DNA from: Actinophytocola sp963825445
GTDB lineage: Bacteria > Actinomycetota > Actinomycetes > Mycobacteriales > Pseudonocardiaceae
Length of the DNA: 64,000 nucleotides
Assembly: GCA_963825445.1 (NCBI GenBank)
Contig: CAWGTM010000003.1
Location: 22,969-86,968, forward strand
Direction: 5' to 3'
In this document: positions 1-8,778 of the stretch, piece by piece
How the letters are laid out: each line of letters opens with the position of its first letter
How positions within the stretch are numbered: position 1 is the first letter of the stretch
Notes under the pieces: model-generated
The model's input: the letters and a program-made list of their open reading frames with translations, nothing else
Told to the model about the DNA's origin: nothing
The model's database searches: none
Position numbers and translations under genes: made by a program

Positions 1-10
1 GGTGACGCTC

Positions 11-70
11 GATAGACTGGACTCGGGGCCGCCCCCCGGAGTGGGTGGGGGCTGCGTCATTAGTGGGGGG
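11..70 (+). other. Conserved GC-rich leader-like element, copy A
   Basis: The segment opens with GATAGACTGGA, followed by GGGCCGCCCCC and, about ten bases later, GGGGG, so a CCCCC/GGGGG hairpin is possible. The same layout recurs at 44,595. TAGACT resembles an actinobacterial -10 box, so this may be a promoter with a structured leader or a small RNA. I do not recognise a known RNA family. The rest of 1-297 holds no convincing gene: the open frames there have unremarkable composition and end within or antisense to the NUDIX gene. Confidence 0.4.
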
Positions 71-297
71 CTGGCTTTGCGGCTCGGCCGCGGTGTTTCC
101 GGTCGCCACACGTGCCGGCCGTGCTGGCCGAGTTGGTGGCGTTGCGCTGGGTCGTGTGGCGGGCCGAGGTGCACGCCGGGGCCTGACTGGAGCGGTGGCT
201 GCGTACGTGGCCCTGGGCGTTGTGTCGCGCATCCCGGCCAGGAGCCATCCCTGCCCATGCTGTCGCGCCCCGGTCGGGCCGTTGCGGGCTACGGGCG

Positions 298-723
298 CTA
301 GGCCTGGGGGAGGACGTTCCACTCGCCCAGCGTCTCCGCCAGACCAGCCACCAGATGCCCGGCCTCCCGCAGCGACGCGAACTCCGCCAAAGACGCCCAC
401 CGAGCGTCCGAAGCATCGTCGCCCGCGCGCAACACGCCGCCGGCCACTTCGGCGCCGTAGTCGAAGATCAAGTAGATTCCCGTCCGTGCCGGCCGCTCCA
501 CGCTTCCGACCAGCTTGCCCGGCACGACTTCGAGGCCGGTTTCCTCGCGTAGCTCGCGGATTACCGCCTCGGCGTCCGTTTCGCCCGGTTCGACCCGACC
601 GCCGGGCAGCGACCACTGACCGCGACCCGGATCGGTGGCTCTGCGGATGAGAAGCAGCCGTCCCGTTGCGTCGTGTACGACCGCGCCGACACACCTGATC
701 ATCGGTATTTGCCCCTCGGTCAT
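298..723 (-). CDS. NUDIX hydrolase (MutT-like)
   Basis: A 141-residue single-domain NUDIX protein. Such enzymes hydrolyse nucleoside diphosphates linked to another group, for example oxidised dNTPs or ADP-ribose. The NUDIX box is complete: GGRVEPGETDAEA followed by REL-x-EE-x-G (about residues 45-68), with the metal-binding glutamates present. The ATG giving MTEGQIPM was chosen because the open frame upstream has no recognisable domain and runs antisense through the neighbouring small gene. The substrate cannot be read from the sequence. It is transcribed away from the PH-domain gene, towards element A. Confidence 0.85.
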   Translation of the reverse strand: MTEGQIPMIRCVGAVVHDATGRLLLIRRATDPGRGQWSLPGGRVEPGETDAEAVIRELREETGLEVVPGKLVGSVERPARTGIYLIFDYGAEVAGGVLRAGDDASDARWASLAEFASLREAGHLVAGLAETLGEWNVLPQA

Positions 724-871
724 GGGCACGGAGCGTAGCCGTAATGAGGTTAGGGCGCCCTGCACTGACCCATCAGCAGTACTAGGCTCCCGTTCTGCCG
801 TCCGTTGCGGTAAAACGGTTTTCAGGAACGACCCACTCGCCCCCCATGCGTAGGACACGGAGTAGCCCGCG

Positions 872-1036
872 GTGAATGTCAAGAAGGTCCTGGTTATTTC
901 CGGCGCTGCCTTGCTGGTGTTCTTCCTCGTTACCCAACCGGTCCAGTCCGCAGCCCTGGTGACATCCATCCTCAACACCCTCAAGGACGCGGCCGAAGCG
1001 GTGATTACGTTCGTCCGCTCGGTTTTCCAGACCTGA
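872..1036 (+). CDS. Small hydrophobic peptide, 54 residues
   Basis: GTG start, reading MNVKKVLVISGAALLVFFL, then a short polar stretch and an amphipathic C-terminal helix (ALVTSILNTLKDAAEAVITFV). The N-terminus is a lysine pair followed by about 13 hydrophobic residues, fitting a membrane anchor or uncleaved signal. Nothing in it points to a reaction. It ends 18 bases before the PH-domain membrane gene, so the two may be expressed together. It is unrelated to the antisense frames that cover it. Function unknown. Confidence 0.6.
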   Translation: MNVKKVLVISGAALLVFFLVTQPVQSAALVTSILNTLKDAAEAVITFVRSVFQT

Positions 1037-1054
1037 TCCGAGTACCGTCGAACC

Positions 1055-1627
1055 ATGTTCGCGCCTCGCGATTCCGACGAGTACCTCCTGGCCTCCGAAC
1101 GCCGGGTGATTCGGGTGCGCCTGCACTGGGCGTTCCTCGCCTGGGACATCTTCGAGGCGGTCGCGCTCCTCGCGGTCGCCGTGATGGTGTCCGACCTGTT
1201 GCCCCAGAGCGACGACACCGTTTTCTGGATGCTGCAGAACATCATCTGGTACGCCGCGCTGTTCGTGGTGCTGCGGTTCGCCTACCTCGTGCTGTCGTGG
1301 TGGGTCGAACGGATCGTGGTCACGGACAAACGCGTGATGATGACCACCGGGATCATCACCACGAAGGTCCTGATGATGCCGATCGGCAAGGTCACCGACC
1401 TCACGTACAAGCGCACGCTCGGCGGACGTCTCCTCGGCTACGGCACGATGGTCGTCGAGTCGGCCGGCCAGATCCAGGCGCTGAACAAGATCGACTACCT
1501 CCCCAAGGCCGAGCAGGTCTACGACGCGATCTCCGAGCTCGTCTTCGGCGACAAGGAGGCGCAGAAGGCCCGCTTCTCGATGAGCCGGGCCCAGCGTCTC
1601 GCCACCCGAGGTGGCAAGACCAGGTGA
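1055..1627 (+). CDS. PH-domain (bPH2/DUF304-type) membrane protein
   Basis: A 190-residue protein with two membrane spans (about residues 25-45 and 60-80) followed by a bacterial PH-like domain: WWVERIVVTDKRVMMTTGII, then TTKVLMMPIGKVTDL and GTMVVESAGQ. This layout is the usual one for actinobacterial PF03703 proteins, which are membrane-associated with unclear function. A -10 box TACCGT lies six bases before the ATG, so the transcript is probably leaderless. The basic C-terminus (SRAQRLATRGGKTR) probably lies in the cytoplasm. Confidence 0.85.
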   Translation: MFAPRDSDEYLLASERRVIRVRLHWAFLAWDIFEAVALLAVAVMVSDLLPQSDDTVFWMLQNIIWYAALFVVLRFAYLVLSWWVERIVVTDKRVMMTTGIITTKVLMMPIGKVTDLTYKRTLGGRLLGYGTMVVESAGQIQALNKIDYLPKAEQVYDAISELVFGDKEAQKARFSMSRAQRLATRGGKTR

Positions 1628-1646
1628 CGGGCGTTCAATAGACCCC

Positions 1647-2507
1647 GTGACGATCGATCTACACACGCACTCCACGGCGTCCGACGGCACCGACACCCCG
1701 GCCGAGTTGGTGGCCAACGCCGCCGCCGCCGGGCTGACGGCACTGGCCATCACCGACCACGACACCACGTCCGGGTGGGCGGCGGCGCTGGCCGCCCTGC
1801 CACCGGGGCTGCGGCTCGTGCGTGGCGCGGAGCTGTCGTGCGTCAGCCCGGACGGACGCGGCGGCTACTGCACGGTCCACCTGCTGGCGTACCTGTTCGA
1901 CCCGACGGCCGACGCCGTGGTGCTCGAGTACGCGCGAGCCAGGGCCGAACGGCGGGAACGCCTCGGCCGGATCGCCGAGCTGATGGCGGCCGACGGGTTC
2001 CCCATCAACGCCGAGACGCTGCTCGCCGAGGTGCCGGAGGACTCGACGGCCGGCCGGCCGCACCTGGCGCAGGCGCTCATGCGGGCCGGCGTGGTCACGT
2101 CGGTCGACGAGGCGTTCGCGAAGTTCCTCAACGACCGCGGCCGCTACTACCTGCCCAGCTCGCGCACGCCCGTCGAGGACTCGATCGAGATGATCGCGCA
2201 GGCGGGCGGGGTGACCGTGCTGGCACACGCGTTCGCCGCCCACCGCGGTCCCACCGTCTCCGGTGATGTGATCAAGGACCTGGCCGGCCTCGGGATGGCG
2301 GGCGTCGAGGTGAACCACCCCGACCACGACGACGACGCGCGCGCCCGGCTGCGCCGCCTCGCCGACGAGCTGGACCTGGTGACCACCGGCTCCAGCGACT
2401 ACCACGGCACGAACAAGACGATCCGCCTCGGCCAGGAGACGACCGTGCCGGAGATGCTCGACGAGATCGAGTCCCGCGCGACCGGCATCGAAATCGTCTC
2501 CGTCTGA
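1647..2507 (+). CDS. PHP-domain metal-dependent phosphoesterase
   Basis: A 286-residue PHP protein of the YciV/RNase AM-like group, whose known members hydrolyse 3',5'-nucleoside bisphosphates or act as 5'-3' exoribonucleases. Metal ligands are visible: HTHSTASDG at residues 5-13, ITDHDT about 20 residues on, a histidine in AHAFAAH, NHPDHDDD, and the terminal SDYHG. GTG 1647 was chosen because it puts the first catalytic HxH near the N-terminus as in the family; a longer frame starts earlier. Its stop overlaps the MarC start by one base, suggesting translational coupling. Confidence 0.88.
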   Translation: MTIDLHTHSTASDGTDTPAELVANAAAAGLTALAITDHDTTSGWAAALAALPPGLRLVRGAELSCVSPDGRGGYCTVHLLAYLFDPTADAVVLEYARARAERRERLGRIAELMAADGFPINAETLLAEVPEDSTAGRPHLAQALMRAGVVTSVDEAFAKFLNDRGRYYLPSSRTPVEDSIEMIAQAGGVTVLAHAFAAHRGPTVSGDVIKDLAGLGMAGVEVNHPDHDDDARARLRRLADELDLVTTGSSDYHGTNKTIRLGQETTVPEMLDEIESRATGIEIVSV

Positions 2508-3112
2508 TGGACTGGCGGCTGTTCGCGGAGGTCACCATCACCCTCGTGGTGATCATGGACCCGCCCGGCACGGTGCCGGTGTTCCTCAGCCTGGTAGGCC
2601 GCAAGGCCCGCGCCGCGCGGCTGCGCGCCGCCCGCCAGGCGGTGCTCGTGTCCCTCGGCGTGATCACGCTCTTCGCGGTCGGCGGCGAGGCGATCCTGTC
2701 CTACCTGCACATCGGCATCCCCGCGCTCCAGGGCGCGGGCGGCCTGCTCCTGCTGCTGATCGCGCTCGACCTGCTCACCGGCAAGAACGCGAACCAGCCG
2801 GAGGCGGTGGACGACGTGAACGTGGCGCTCGTGCCGCTCGGCACACCGTTGCTCGCCGGGCCGGGTGCCATCGCCGCCACGATCGTGTTCGTCCGACAGG
2901 CTGACGGCGAGGGCGGCTCGTACCTGGCGCTCGGGCTCGCCATCCTGAGCGTGCACGTCATCCTGTGGCTGTGCCTGCGGTTCTCGGGCGGGCTGATCCG
3001 GGTCATCAAGGACAGTGGCATCACGCTGCTCGCCAAGATCGCCGGTCTGCTGCTGGCCGCGATCGCCGTCCAGCTCATGGCGGACTCGGTCCGGGGGTTC
3101 ATCGCCGGGTAG
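2507..3112 (+). CDS. MarC-family integral membrane protein
   Basis: A 201-residue polytopic protein with about six hydrophobic helices and the family-typical opening VVIMDPPGTVPVFLSL, plus the conserved LLLLLIALDLLTG and PLLAGPGAIAATIVF segments. MarC (UPF0056) proteins are widespread inner-membrane proteins. The early link to multiple antibiotic resistance was not upheld and the transported substrate is unknown. The ATG overlaps the PHP gene stop (TGATG), so the two are an operon. Confidence 0.9.
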   Translation: MDWRLFAEVTITLVVIMDPPGTVPVFLSLVGRKARAARLRAARQAVLVSLGVITLFAVGGEAILSYLHIGIPALQGAGGLLLLLIALDLLTGKNANQPEAVDDVNVALVPLGTPLLAGPGAIAATIVFVRQADGEGGSYLALGLAILSVHVILWLCLRFSGGLIRVIKDSGITLLAKIAGLLLAAIAVQLMADSVRGFIAG

Positions 3113-3150
3113 TCCGAAAACTGTCGGACCCCTGCTCTAACGTTTCCGTC

Positions 3151-3978
3151 GTGCAACTCGGGTTCGACGCCATGCCCCGCAAGCTCATCAAGGTCACCCC
3201 GTCCAGGCTCGCCACCTGGATGGACTGCCCGCGCCGCTTCCGGATGAACTATCTGGACCGGCCAACGCCGCCGCGCGGCGGCGCGTGGGCACACAGCACG
3301 CTGGGCGCGGTGGTGCACAACGCCTTACGGGCGTTCTTCGACCTGCCGGTGAGCAGGAGGACGCCCGAGGCGGCCACCGCGCTGGTCGGCAAGCACTGGC
3401 AGGACGAGGGGTTCGCCCATCCGAAGCAGGCGGCCGAGTACCGCGAGCGGGCCCAGGGCTGGGTGGCCGACTACGTGGCCGACATCGACACGTCGATCGA
3501 ACCGGTCGGGCTGGAGCGGTGGGTGTCGGCCCCGGTCGGCACGATCGTGGCCGAGGGTCGGGTCGACCGGATCGACGAGCGCGACGGCGAGGTCGTGATC
3601 ATCGACTACAAGACCGGCCGCACGGTGCTGACCACCGACGACGCCCGCTCCTCGCAAGCGCTTGCGCTTTACGTGCTGGCCGCGCGGCGCACGCTGCGCC
3701 GGCCGTGCACCCGGGTCGAGCTGCACCACCTGCCGAGCGGCACGGTCGCCGCGTGGGACCACACGGAGGCCTCGCTCGACCGCCACCGGCAGCGGGCGGA
3801 GGAGGCAGCCGAGGAGTTCCACCTGGCCACGGATACCCTCAATGCCGGCGGCGACCCCGACGTGCTGTTCCCCGCGCAGGTCGGCCGCCAGTGCACGTGG
3901 TGCGACTTCCGGCGCAGCTGCCCCGAGGGACAGGCCTCCGGTCCGGCCGCGGAGCCATGGGCTTTGCTGGCGCCGTGA
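3151..3978 (+). CDS. RecB-family (Cas4-like) PD-(D/E)XK exonuclease
   Basis: A 275-residue stand-alone nuclease of the PF12705 type. The opening KVTPSRLATWMDCPRRFRMNY carries the first Fe-S-type cysteine. GRVDRIDERDGEVVIIDYKTG holds the catalytic D...DYK triad (about residues 135-155), QALALYVLAA is the QxxxY motif, and the end QCTWCDFRRSCP supplies three further cysteines of a probable 4Fe-4S cluster. A -10 hexamer TAACGT lies seven bases before GTG 3151, favouring that start and a leaderless mRNA; ATG 3172 is an alternative. A role in DNA repair is inferred from the fold. Confidence 0.85.
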   Translation: MQLGFDAMPRKLIKVTPSRLATWMDCPRRFRMNYLDRPTPPRGGAWAHSTLGAVVHNALRAFFDLPVSRRTPEAATALVGKHWQDEGFAHPKQAAEYRERAQGWVADYVADIDTSIEPVGLERWVSAPVGTIVAEGRVDRIDERDGEVVIIDYKTGRTVLTTDDARSSQALALYVLAARRTLRRPCTRVELHHLPSGTVAAWDHTEASLDRHRQRAEEAAEEFHLATDTLNAGGDPDVLFPAQVGRQCTWCDFRRSCPEGQASGPAAEPWALLAP

Positions 3979-4013
3979 GCTAGCCTCACGGGGCCTGAGA
4001 AGGAGTTGTCCCC

Positions 4014-4361
4014 TTGACCGAACGCCTGTCCTCTGCCAGCGCCACCACCGTCGAGCTGAGCACGGTGCCCGCCGGGGCGGCCCGCCAGCACCGCGGCGGC
4101 TTCGGCCGCGAGCTGGCCGGAGCGCTGGCCATCGGACTGTCGGTGCTCGCGGTGGTCGTGCTGGTCTTCCAGGGACTCGCGTGGATCCGGGACATGCCGG
4201 GCCCCGGCGTCGCCATGGTGCTCGGCCACCTGGGCGCGGCGGTGCTGGCCCTGCTGGCACAACGCGTGGTCGACCGCTCTTCGGGCTGGCTGGCCACAGT
4301 TGCGGCGGTAGCGGTGGTCGCCATCACGGGCGCCACCATGTGGCTGCTGTGGTGGGCCTGA
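4014..4361 (+). CDS. Small three-helix membrane protein
   Basis: A 115-residue protein read from a TTG start, preceded by AGAAGGAG about six bases upstream and by a TAGCCT -10 box. After a polar N-terminus there are three hydrophobic helices (about residues 38-58, 68-86 and 92-113), the last ending WLLWWA. No family is recognised. It follows the RecB-like nuclease by 35 bases on the same strand, but its own promoter-like box suggests independent expression. Confidence 0.65.
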   Translation: MTERLSSASATTVELSTVPAGAARQHRGGFGRELAGALAIGLSVLAVVVLVFQGLAWIRDMPGPGVAMVLGHLGAAVLALLAQRVVDRSSGWLATVAAVAVVAITGATMWLLWWA

Positions 4362-4495
4362 CCAGTCCGCATCCCCGGATCGAGTGTCGTACCGATTCGG
4401 AACGAGCGGCGGACCTGCGGCGGTGGCGGCCGAGTTTCGTCACGACTCGCTGTCCATAACGTGACGACTCGACTGTTCGTACCGATACAGACGCG

Positions 4496-5392
4496 CTAGG
4501 GCAGGTCGGCGGCGGCTGTTAGCCAGGAGCGCCACGTCGGTAGGAGCGTGTCCAGCAGGTTTGCCGGGTTCTCCGTGTTCGGGGAGTGGGCCGCCACGGG
4601 GATCACCGCGAAGTCGGCGTCCAGGCGGTCGGCCATGTCGCGTTGGGTGGAGACCGACCACGCGTCGTCGAACTCGCCGCACACCACCAGGGCCGGGACG
4701 CCCGCCGTGTGGATCGACCGGGCCAGTGCGCTGACCAGGTCCGGCTCCGAACGCAGCGCCGTGGCCTTGCCCAGCAGGGCGGCGGGAGTGGACCGCAGGA
4801 AACGCTCCCGCAGGAACGCCGTCAGGGCCGCCGGCTTCGGTGGGCCCATGGCCTCGAACTGGTCCCGCACCTTCTGCACGGCTTCCAGTCCGTGTTGCCG
4901 CATGGCCGGCTCGCCGATGTCCAGCACCTGGCGCCGCAGCCCCTCGGGCAGCTCGGCCGGGCCGGAGTCCATGAGCGTGAGCCCCGCGACGGGCGCCCCC
5001 GCCAGCACGGCCGCCCGCGCCACGAGACCGCCGAACGAGTGGCCGAGCAACACGACGGGGCTGCCCTCCGCCGCCAGCTTGCCGATCAGCTCGGCCAGCA
5101 CCTGGCCGAGCGCGGCCGGCTGGTAGGCGGCCTCGTCGTCCGGGCCGCCCGACTCGTACTGGCCGGGCAGGTCCACGGCGATGGCGTCGAAGCCACCCTC
5201 GGCGATCGGGTCGAGCATTGGTGCGAAGTCTTCCTTGGAGCCCGTGTACCCGGGCACCAGCAGCGCGATCGGGCGCGGGTCGGCGGCCGTGACCGCTCGC
5301 CTGCGCAGGGCGGCCATGGGTCCGTACCGGGCCTGCAACGAGACCCGGTCGGCCCGATGCGGGCTCAACTGCGACGATGGCGTAGCACTCAC
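4496..5392 (-). CDS. Alpha/beta hydrolase
   Basis: About 298 residues with the alpha/beta-hydrolase core. LLVPGYTGSKEDF forms the oxyanion region, LLGHSFGG holds the nucleophile serine, VVCGEFDDAW the acid, and AHSPNTENP the catalytic histidine. It is probably a soluble esterase or lipase-like enzyme; the substrate is not evident. GTG 5392 was preferred because a weak purine-rich AGA stretch lies just upstream; GTG 5410 in the same frame has none. It lies 40-60 bases downstream of the beta-propeller gene on the same strand. Confidence 0.82.
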   Translation of the reverse strand: MSATPSSQLSPHRADRVSLQARYGPMAALRRRAVTAADPRPIALLVPGYTGSKEDFAPMLDPIAEGGFDAIAVDLPGQYESGGPDDEAAYQPAALGQVLAELIGKLAAEGSPVVLLGHSFGGLVARAAVLAGAPVAGLTLMDSGPAELPEGLRRQVLDIGEPAMRQHGLEAVQKVRDQFEAMGPPKPAALTAFLRERFLRSTPAALLGKATALRSEPDLVSALARSIHTAGVPALVVCGEFDDAWSVSTQRDMADRLDADFAVIPVAAHSPNTENPANLLDTLLPTWRSWLTAAADLP

Positions 5393-5450
5393 TCTTCGAG
5401 TGTGCCTCACGTGCGCTCGTAAAACTGTCGAGCGCGCGAAGAGTTACTGC

Positions 5451-6935
5451 TCAGCTCAGTGCCACCAGCGTGTCGCCGCGCTGCTCGTAGACCATGGTGC
5501 CGAGCGCCGACGTGGTCACGGTGCCCGTGTGGTCGCCCCGGTCCACGGGGATGGTGCCGATCCGCTCGCCGTCGGTGGGTTGCAGCACGGCCAGCCCGTC
5601 GGGCACCGGGATCACGATCTTGCCGGCGAACGCCGTGCCGGGGCCGAGGGTGTCCTCCACCGTCCACAGCGGGCTCAGGTCGGCCTCGGACAACACGATC
5701 GTGCGGGACCCGGTGTACCAGTAGAGGGCGCCGGTCGTGCGGTTGGTGACCATCGTGTGGTCGGCGGGTTCGGTACGCAGGTCACCGGGGCCGAGGTCCA
5801 GTTCGTGCTCGGCCAGCTGGGTGCCCTTCTGGTCGTACACCACGAGCCGGGCCGGGTTGGGCACGACGATCGCCGTGCACAGTTCGACCTCGGTCTCCTC
5901 GGCGTCGTCGGTCCCCCGGCAGTGCTCGGTCATGCCGACGACCTGGGCGCCCTCGTCCACCACCACGCTCGACACGACCACCGGCTTGTCGTCGTCGTTG
6001 TCGTCGTGGGTCGCGTTGTAGACGGTCAGCCGGTCGCTCGGGTCGTCCGGGCAGCGCTCGATCACCGCGATCCGCCCGGCCTCCACGGCCACCGTCCCGT
6101 AGGTGCAGCCGGTCCTCGGCTGCCGTTCGGCGTTGGTGAGCACCGGGATCGCGCCGTACTCGACGGTCCGGACCAGGTCCGACCGCACGGTGGTCAGCAG
6201 CTTGTCGCCCGTGGTGGTGACGTAGGTGCCGTCGAACAGCAGGCGGGTGCCGAGTTCGGCGTCGGAGTTGCGCTGGCCGCCGTCGGGCTTCGTCCGTTCC
6301 TCGGTGGGCGACGGCTGGCGGCCGCGCCGGCCCGTGGCGGGGTCGAGCGAGGTGAACTCGCTGCACCCGCCGGCCTTGCGCGGGTCGTCGGCCCGCAGGA
6401 GGTTGTCCGGCTTCGAGTACACGGTCAGCGCCATGTCCCACGCCTCGGTGACCGTGCACAACGGCAGGTCACGGGTGTAGTGCCAGCGCTTCTCACCGGT
6501 GAGCGGGTCGCGCCCGGCGACCTCGCCGCCCTCGCCGGTCACGATCGTGTCGCCGACCGCCACCGGGACGGGCGTGGCGGAACTCTTCGCTCGCCACGAC
6601 TCGCCGAGCGACGGCGGGAAGCGGGTGGGCGGCGCCTGGGTGGGCACGGGCCCGTCGTAGGGCTGCGACGACGTGGCGCGGACGTCGCTGGACTGCCACA
6701 GGAGCAGCCCGGCGACCAGCGAGACCACCGCGATGCCGACGACGGCCAGCACGTCGCGCTTGCGACGGAACTTCGTCCGCGCGTACGGGAGCAGCGGCTC
6801 GTCGCCGGCCAGCACGTCCTCGTCGCCTATGCCAGCGCCGTTGCCATTGCCGAACGCATCGCTGCGTTCGGCATCCGGCCAGCTACCCGACACGTCGTCG
6901 CGCGGCGGGGTCTTCTCGTCCTCGCTGTCGCCCAT
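5451..6935 (-). CDS. Membrane-anchored PQQ-like beta-propeller protein (Rv3212-like)
   Basis: A 494-residue protein: an acidic cytoplasmic N-terminus, one membrane span (VLAVVGIAVVSLVAGLLLW, about residues 63-82), then an extracytoplasmic repeat domain. The repeats contain motifs such as GRDPLTGEKRWHY, SLDPATGR, GALYWYTGS and LSPLWTVED, typical of PQQ-like propellers. Several cysteines may form disulfides. Its position immediately downstream of an rhlE helicase matches Rv3211-Rv3212 of Mycobacterium tuberculosis. The molecular role is unknown; a scaffold or sensing role outside the membrane is only an inference. Confidence 0.8.
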   Translation of the reverse strand: MGDSEDEKTPPRDDVSGSWPDAERSDAFGNGNGAGIGDEDVLAGDEPLLPYARTKFRRKRDVLAVVGIAVVSLVAGLLLWQSSDVRATSSQPYDGPVPTQAPPTRFPPSLGESWRAKSSATPVPVAVGDTIVTGEGGEVAGRDPLTGEKRWHYTRDLPLCTVTEAWDMALTVYSKPDNLLRADDPRKAGGCSEFTSLDPATGRRGRQPSPTEERTKPDGGQRNSDAELGTRLLFDGTYVTTTGDKLLTTVRSDLVRTVEYGAIPVLTNAERQPRTGCTYGTVAVEAGRIAVIERCPDDPSDRLTVYNATHDDNDDDKPVVVSSVVVDEGAQVVGMTEHCRGTDDAEETEVELCTAIVVPNPARLVVYDQKGTQLAEHELDLGPGDLRTEPADHTMVTNRTTGALYWYTGSRTIVLSEADLSPLWTVEDTLGPGTAFAGKIVIPVPDGLAVLQPTDGERIGTIPVDRGDHTGTVTTSALGTMVYEQRGDTLVALS

Positions 6936-6941
6936 GGGGCG

Positions 6942-8615
6942 TCAGTCTGCCGAAGGCGCTGTTTCGCTCGCGTTCGGTGTCTCCGCGACCTCGACGCCAC
7001 CACGACGGCGACGGCGCTGCCTGGTGGAACGGTCGGAGCGGCTGCTGGGCGACGTGGTGGCCGCCGCACCCTGCTCGGGCTGCTCGGCGTTGCCACCCTC
7101 GCCACCGGCACGCCGGCGACGACGCCGCTTGCGGGGCTCGTCACCGTCGGAGCTGGCGGTGGTGGTGGCCCTGGCCGGCTCGCGCTCGGTGCTGCGAACC
7201 GGACCGCGGGTGCGACGCGTGCGGTTGCGGCCACGCTTCTTGTCGCCGCCCAGGTCCTCCTCGGGCTCGGCCGCGAGGCCGGCCCTGGTCCGCTTGCCCA
7301 GCGGCAGGCGGCCGGTGGACCCCTCGGGAATGTCGAGGTCGGCGAACAGGTGGTCGGACGTGGAGTACGTCTCGGCCGGCTCCGGGATGCCGAGGCCGAG
7401 CGTGTCGCTGATCAGCTTCCAGCGCGGTTCCTCGTCCCAGTCGACGAGCGTGACCGCGACACCCTCGCGGCCGGCCCGGCCGGTGCGGCCGATCCGGTGC
7501 ACGTAGGCGCCGTCGTCCTCGGGGCACTGGTAGTTGATGACGTGGGTGACGCCGCCGATGTCGATGCCGCGCCCCGCGACGTCGGTGGCGATCAGCACGT
7601 CGACCTTGCCGCTGCGGAACGCCCGCAGCGACTGCTCGCGCGCGCCCTGGCCGAGGTCACCGTGGACGGCGGCCACGGCGAAACCGCGCTCCGCCAGGTC
7701 GTCGGCCACCTTCTGCGCCGTGCGCTTGGTGCGGCTGAAGATCATGGTGAGCCCGCGGTCCTTGGCCTGCAGCGCGCGGGCCACGATCTCGATCTTGTCG
7801 AGCGAGTGGGCGCGGTAGACGAACTGCTTGGTGCGCTCGTGGATCGCGCCGGCGTCGTTCTCCTCGGCCCGGATGTGCGTGGGCTGGCGCAGGAACGTGC
7901 GGGCCAACGTGATGATCGGGCCGGGCATGGTGGCCGAGAACAGCATGGTCTGCCGGTCGTCGGGCACCATCCGCAGGATGCGCTCGATGTCGGGCAGGAA
8001 GCCCAGGTCGAGCATCCGGTCGGCCTCGTCGAGGACGAGCGCCTGGACCTTGCCCAGCACCAGGTGGCGCTGTTCGGCCAGGTCGAGCAGACGGCCGGGG
8101 GTGCCGACCACGATGTCCACGCCCTTGCGCAGCGCCTCGATCTGGGGCTCGTACGGGCGGCCACCATAGATCGACAGCACGCGTACGCCCATGTGCTTGC
8201 CGGCGCCGGTGAGGTCCTGGGTGACCTGGAGGCACAGCTCGCGGGTCGGGACCACCACGAGCACCTGGGGCGTGCCGTCGCCCGGCAGGTCGAGACGGTG
8301 GAGCAGCGGAACGCCGAAGCCGAGGGTCTTGCCGGTACCCGTGCGGGCCTGGCCGATGACGTCCTCGCCGGCCATGGCCAGCGGCAGCGTCAGCTCCTGG
8401 ATGGCGAACGTGCGCTCGATACCGGCGTCGAGCAGCGCCTTGACGATGTCCTCGTGCACGCCGAACTCGGCGAACGTGGGCGAGTCGTCGCGGACCGGTG
8501 CGCCACCCTCGAGCGGGTGCGACGGGTCAACGTCCGGAACCCCGGCCTCGCTGTGTTCCAGCGCGACCGGGTCGATGGTTGAGTTGATGTCCTGGTTGTC
8601 AGATTCGACGGTGAT
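6942..8615 (-). CDS. rhlE: DEAD-box RNA helicase, RhlE type; probable AUC start
   Basis: An ATP-dependent RNA helicase of about 557 residues. All core motifs are present: Q motif (FAIQELTLP), Walker A ARTGTGKT, DEAD (VLDEADRMLD), SATMP, and HRIGRTGRAG. A long basic tail (RKRRRRRRAGG) follows, as in actinobacterial relatives. The in-frame GTG at 8459 would cut off the conserved TFAEFGV that precedes the Q motif. Upstream of it the frame is open to a TAA, with no ATG, GTG or TTG. The only well-placed initiator is ATC at 8613-8615, six bases after AAAGGGAG, which would be a rare AUC start. CTG (in GCG-CTG-GAA) is the alternative. Confidence 0.88.
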   Translation of the reverse strand: MTVESDNQDINSTIDPVALEHSEAGVPDVDPSHPLEGGAPVRDDSPTFAEFGVHEDIVKALLDAGIERTFAIQELTLPLAMAGEDVIGQARTGTGKTLGFGVPLLHRLDLPGDGTPQVLVVVPTRELCLQVTQDLTGAGKHMGVRVLSIYGGRPYEPQIEALRKGVDIVVGTPGRLLDLAEQRHLVLGKVQALVLDEADRMLDLGFLPDIERILRMVPDDRQTMLFSATMPGPIITLARTFLRQPTHIRAEENDAGAIHERTKQFVYRAHSLDKIEIVARALQAKDRGLTMIFSRTKRTAQKVADDLAERGFAVAAVHGDLGQGAREQSLRAFRSGKVDVLIATDVAGRGIDIGGVTHVINYQCPEDDGAYVHRIGRTGRAGREGVAVTLVDWDEEPRWKLISDTLGLGIPEPAETYSTSDHLFADLDIPEGSTGRLPLGKRTRAGLAAEPEEDLGGDKKRGRNRTRRTRGPVRSTEREPARATTTASSDGDEPRKRRRRRRAGGEGGNAEQPEQGAAATTSPSSRSDRSTRQRRRRRGGVEVAETPNASETAPSAD

Positions 8616-8778
8616 GAGCCTCTCCCTTTAGTCCAGCGCGCTCCGCCCTGGACGGGCCGCTCGACCGCACCGGCGGTGCGGGAGGGCCGGCGAGGCGCGC
8701 ACACCCTCTGAACGCGGCTTTGACAAGCACGCGTCCTGGTCAGTCTACCTGCGGGTCTGGCCGGATACGCTCTGCCCC

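Noticed and set aside
5181..8582. Plus-strand open frame of 1133 codons
   Set aside because: It is antisense to the beta-propeller and RhlE genes, has low-complexity His/Arg/Gly/Val composition and no domain; a GC-rich shadow frame.
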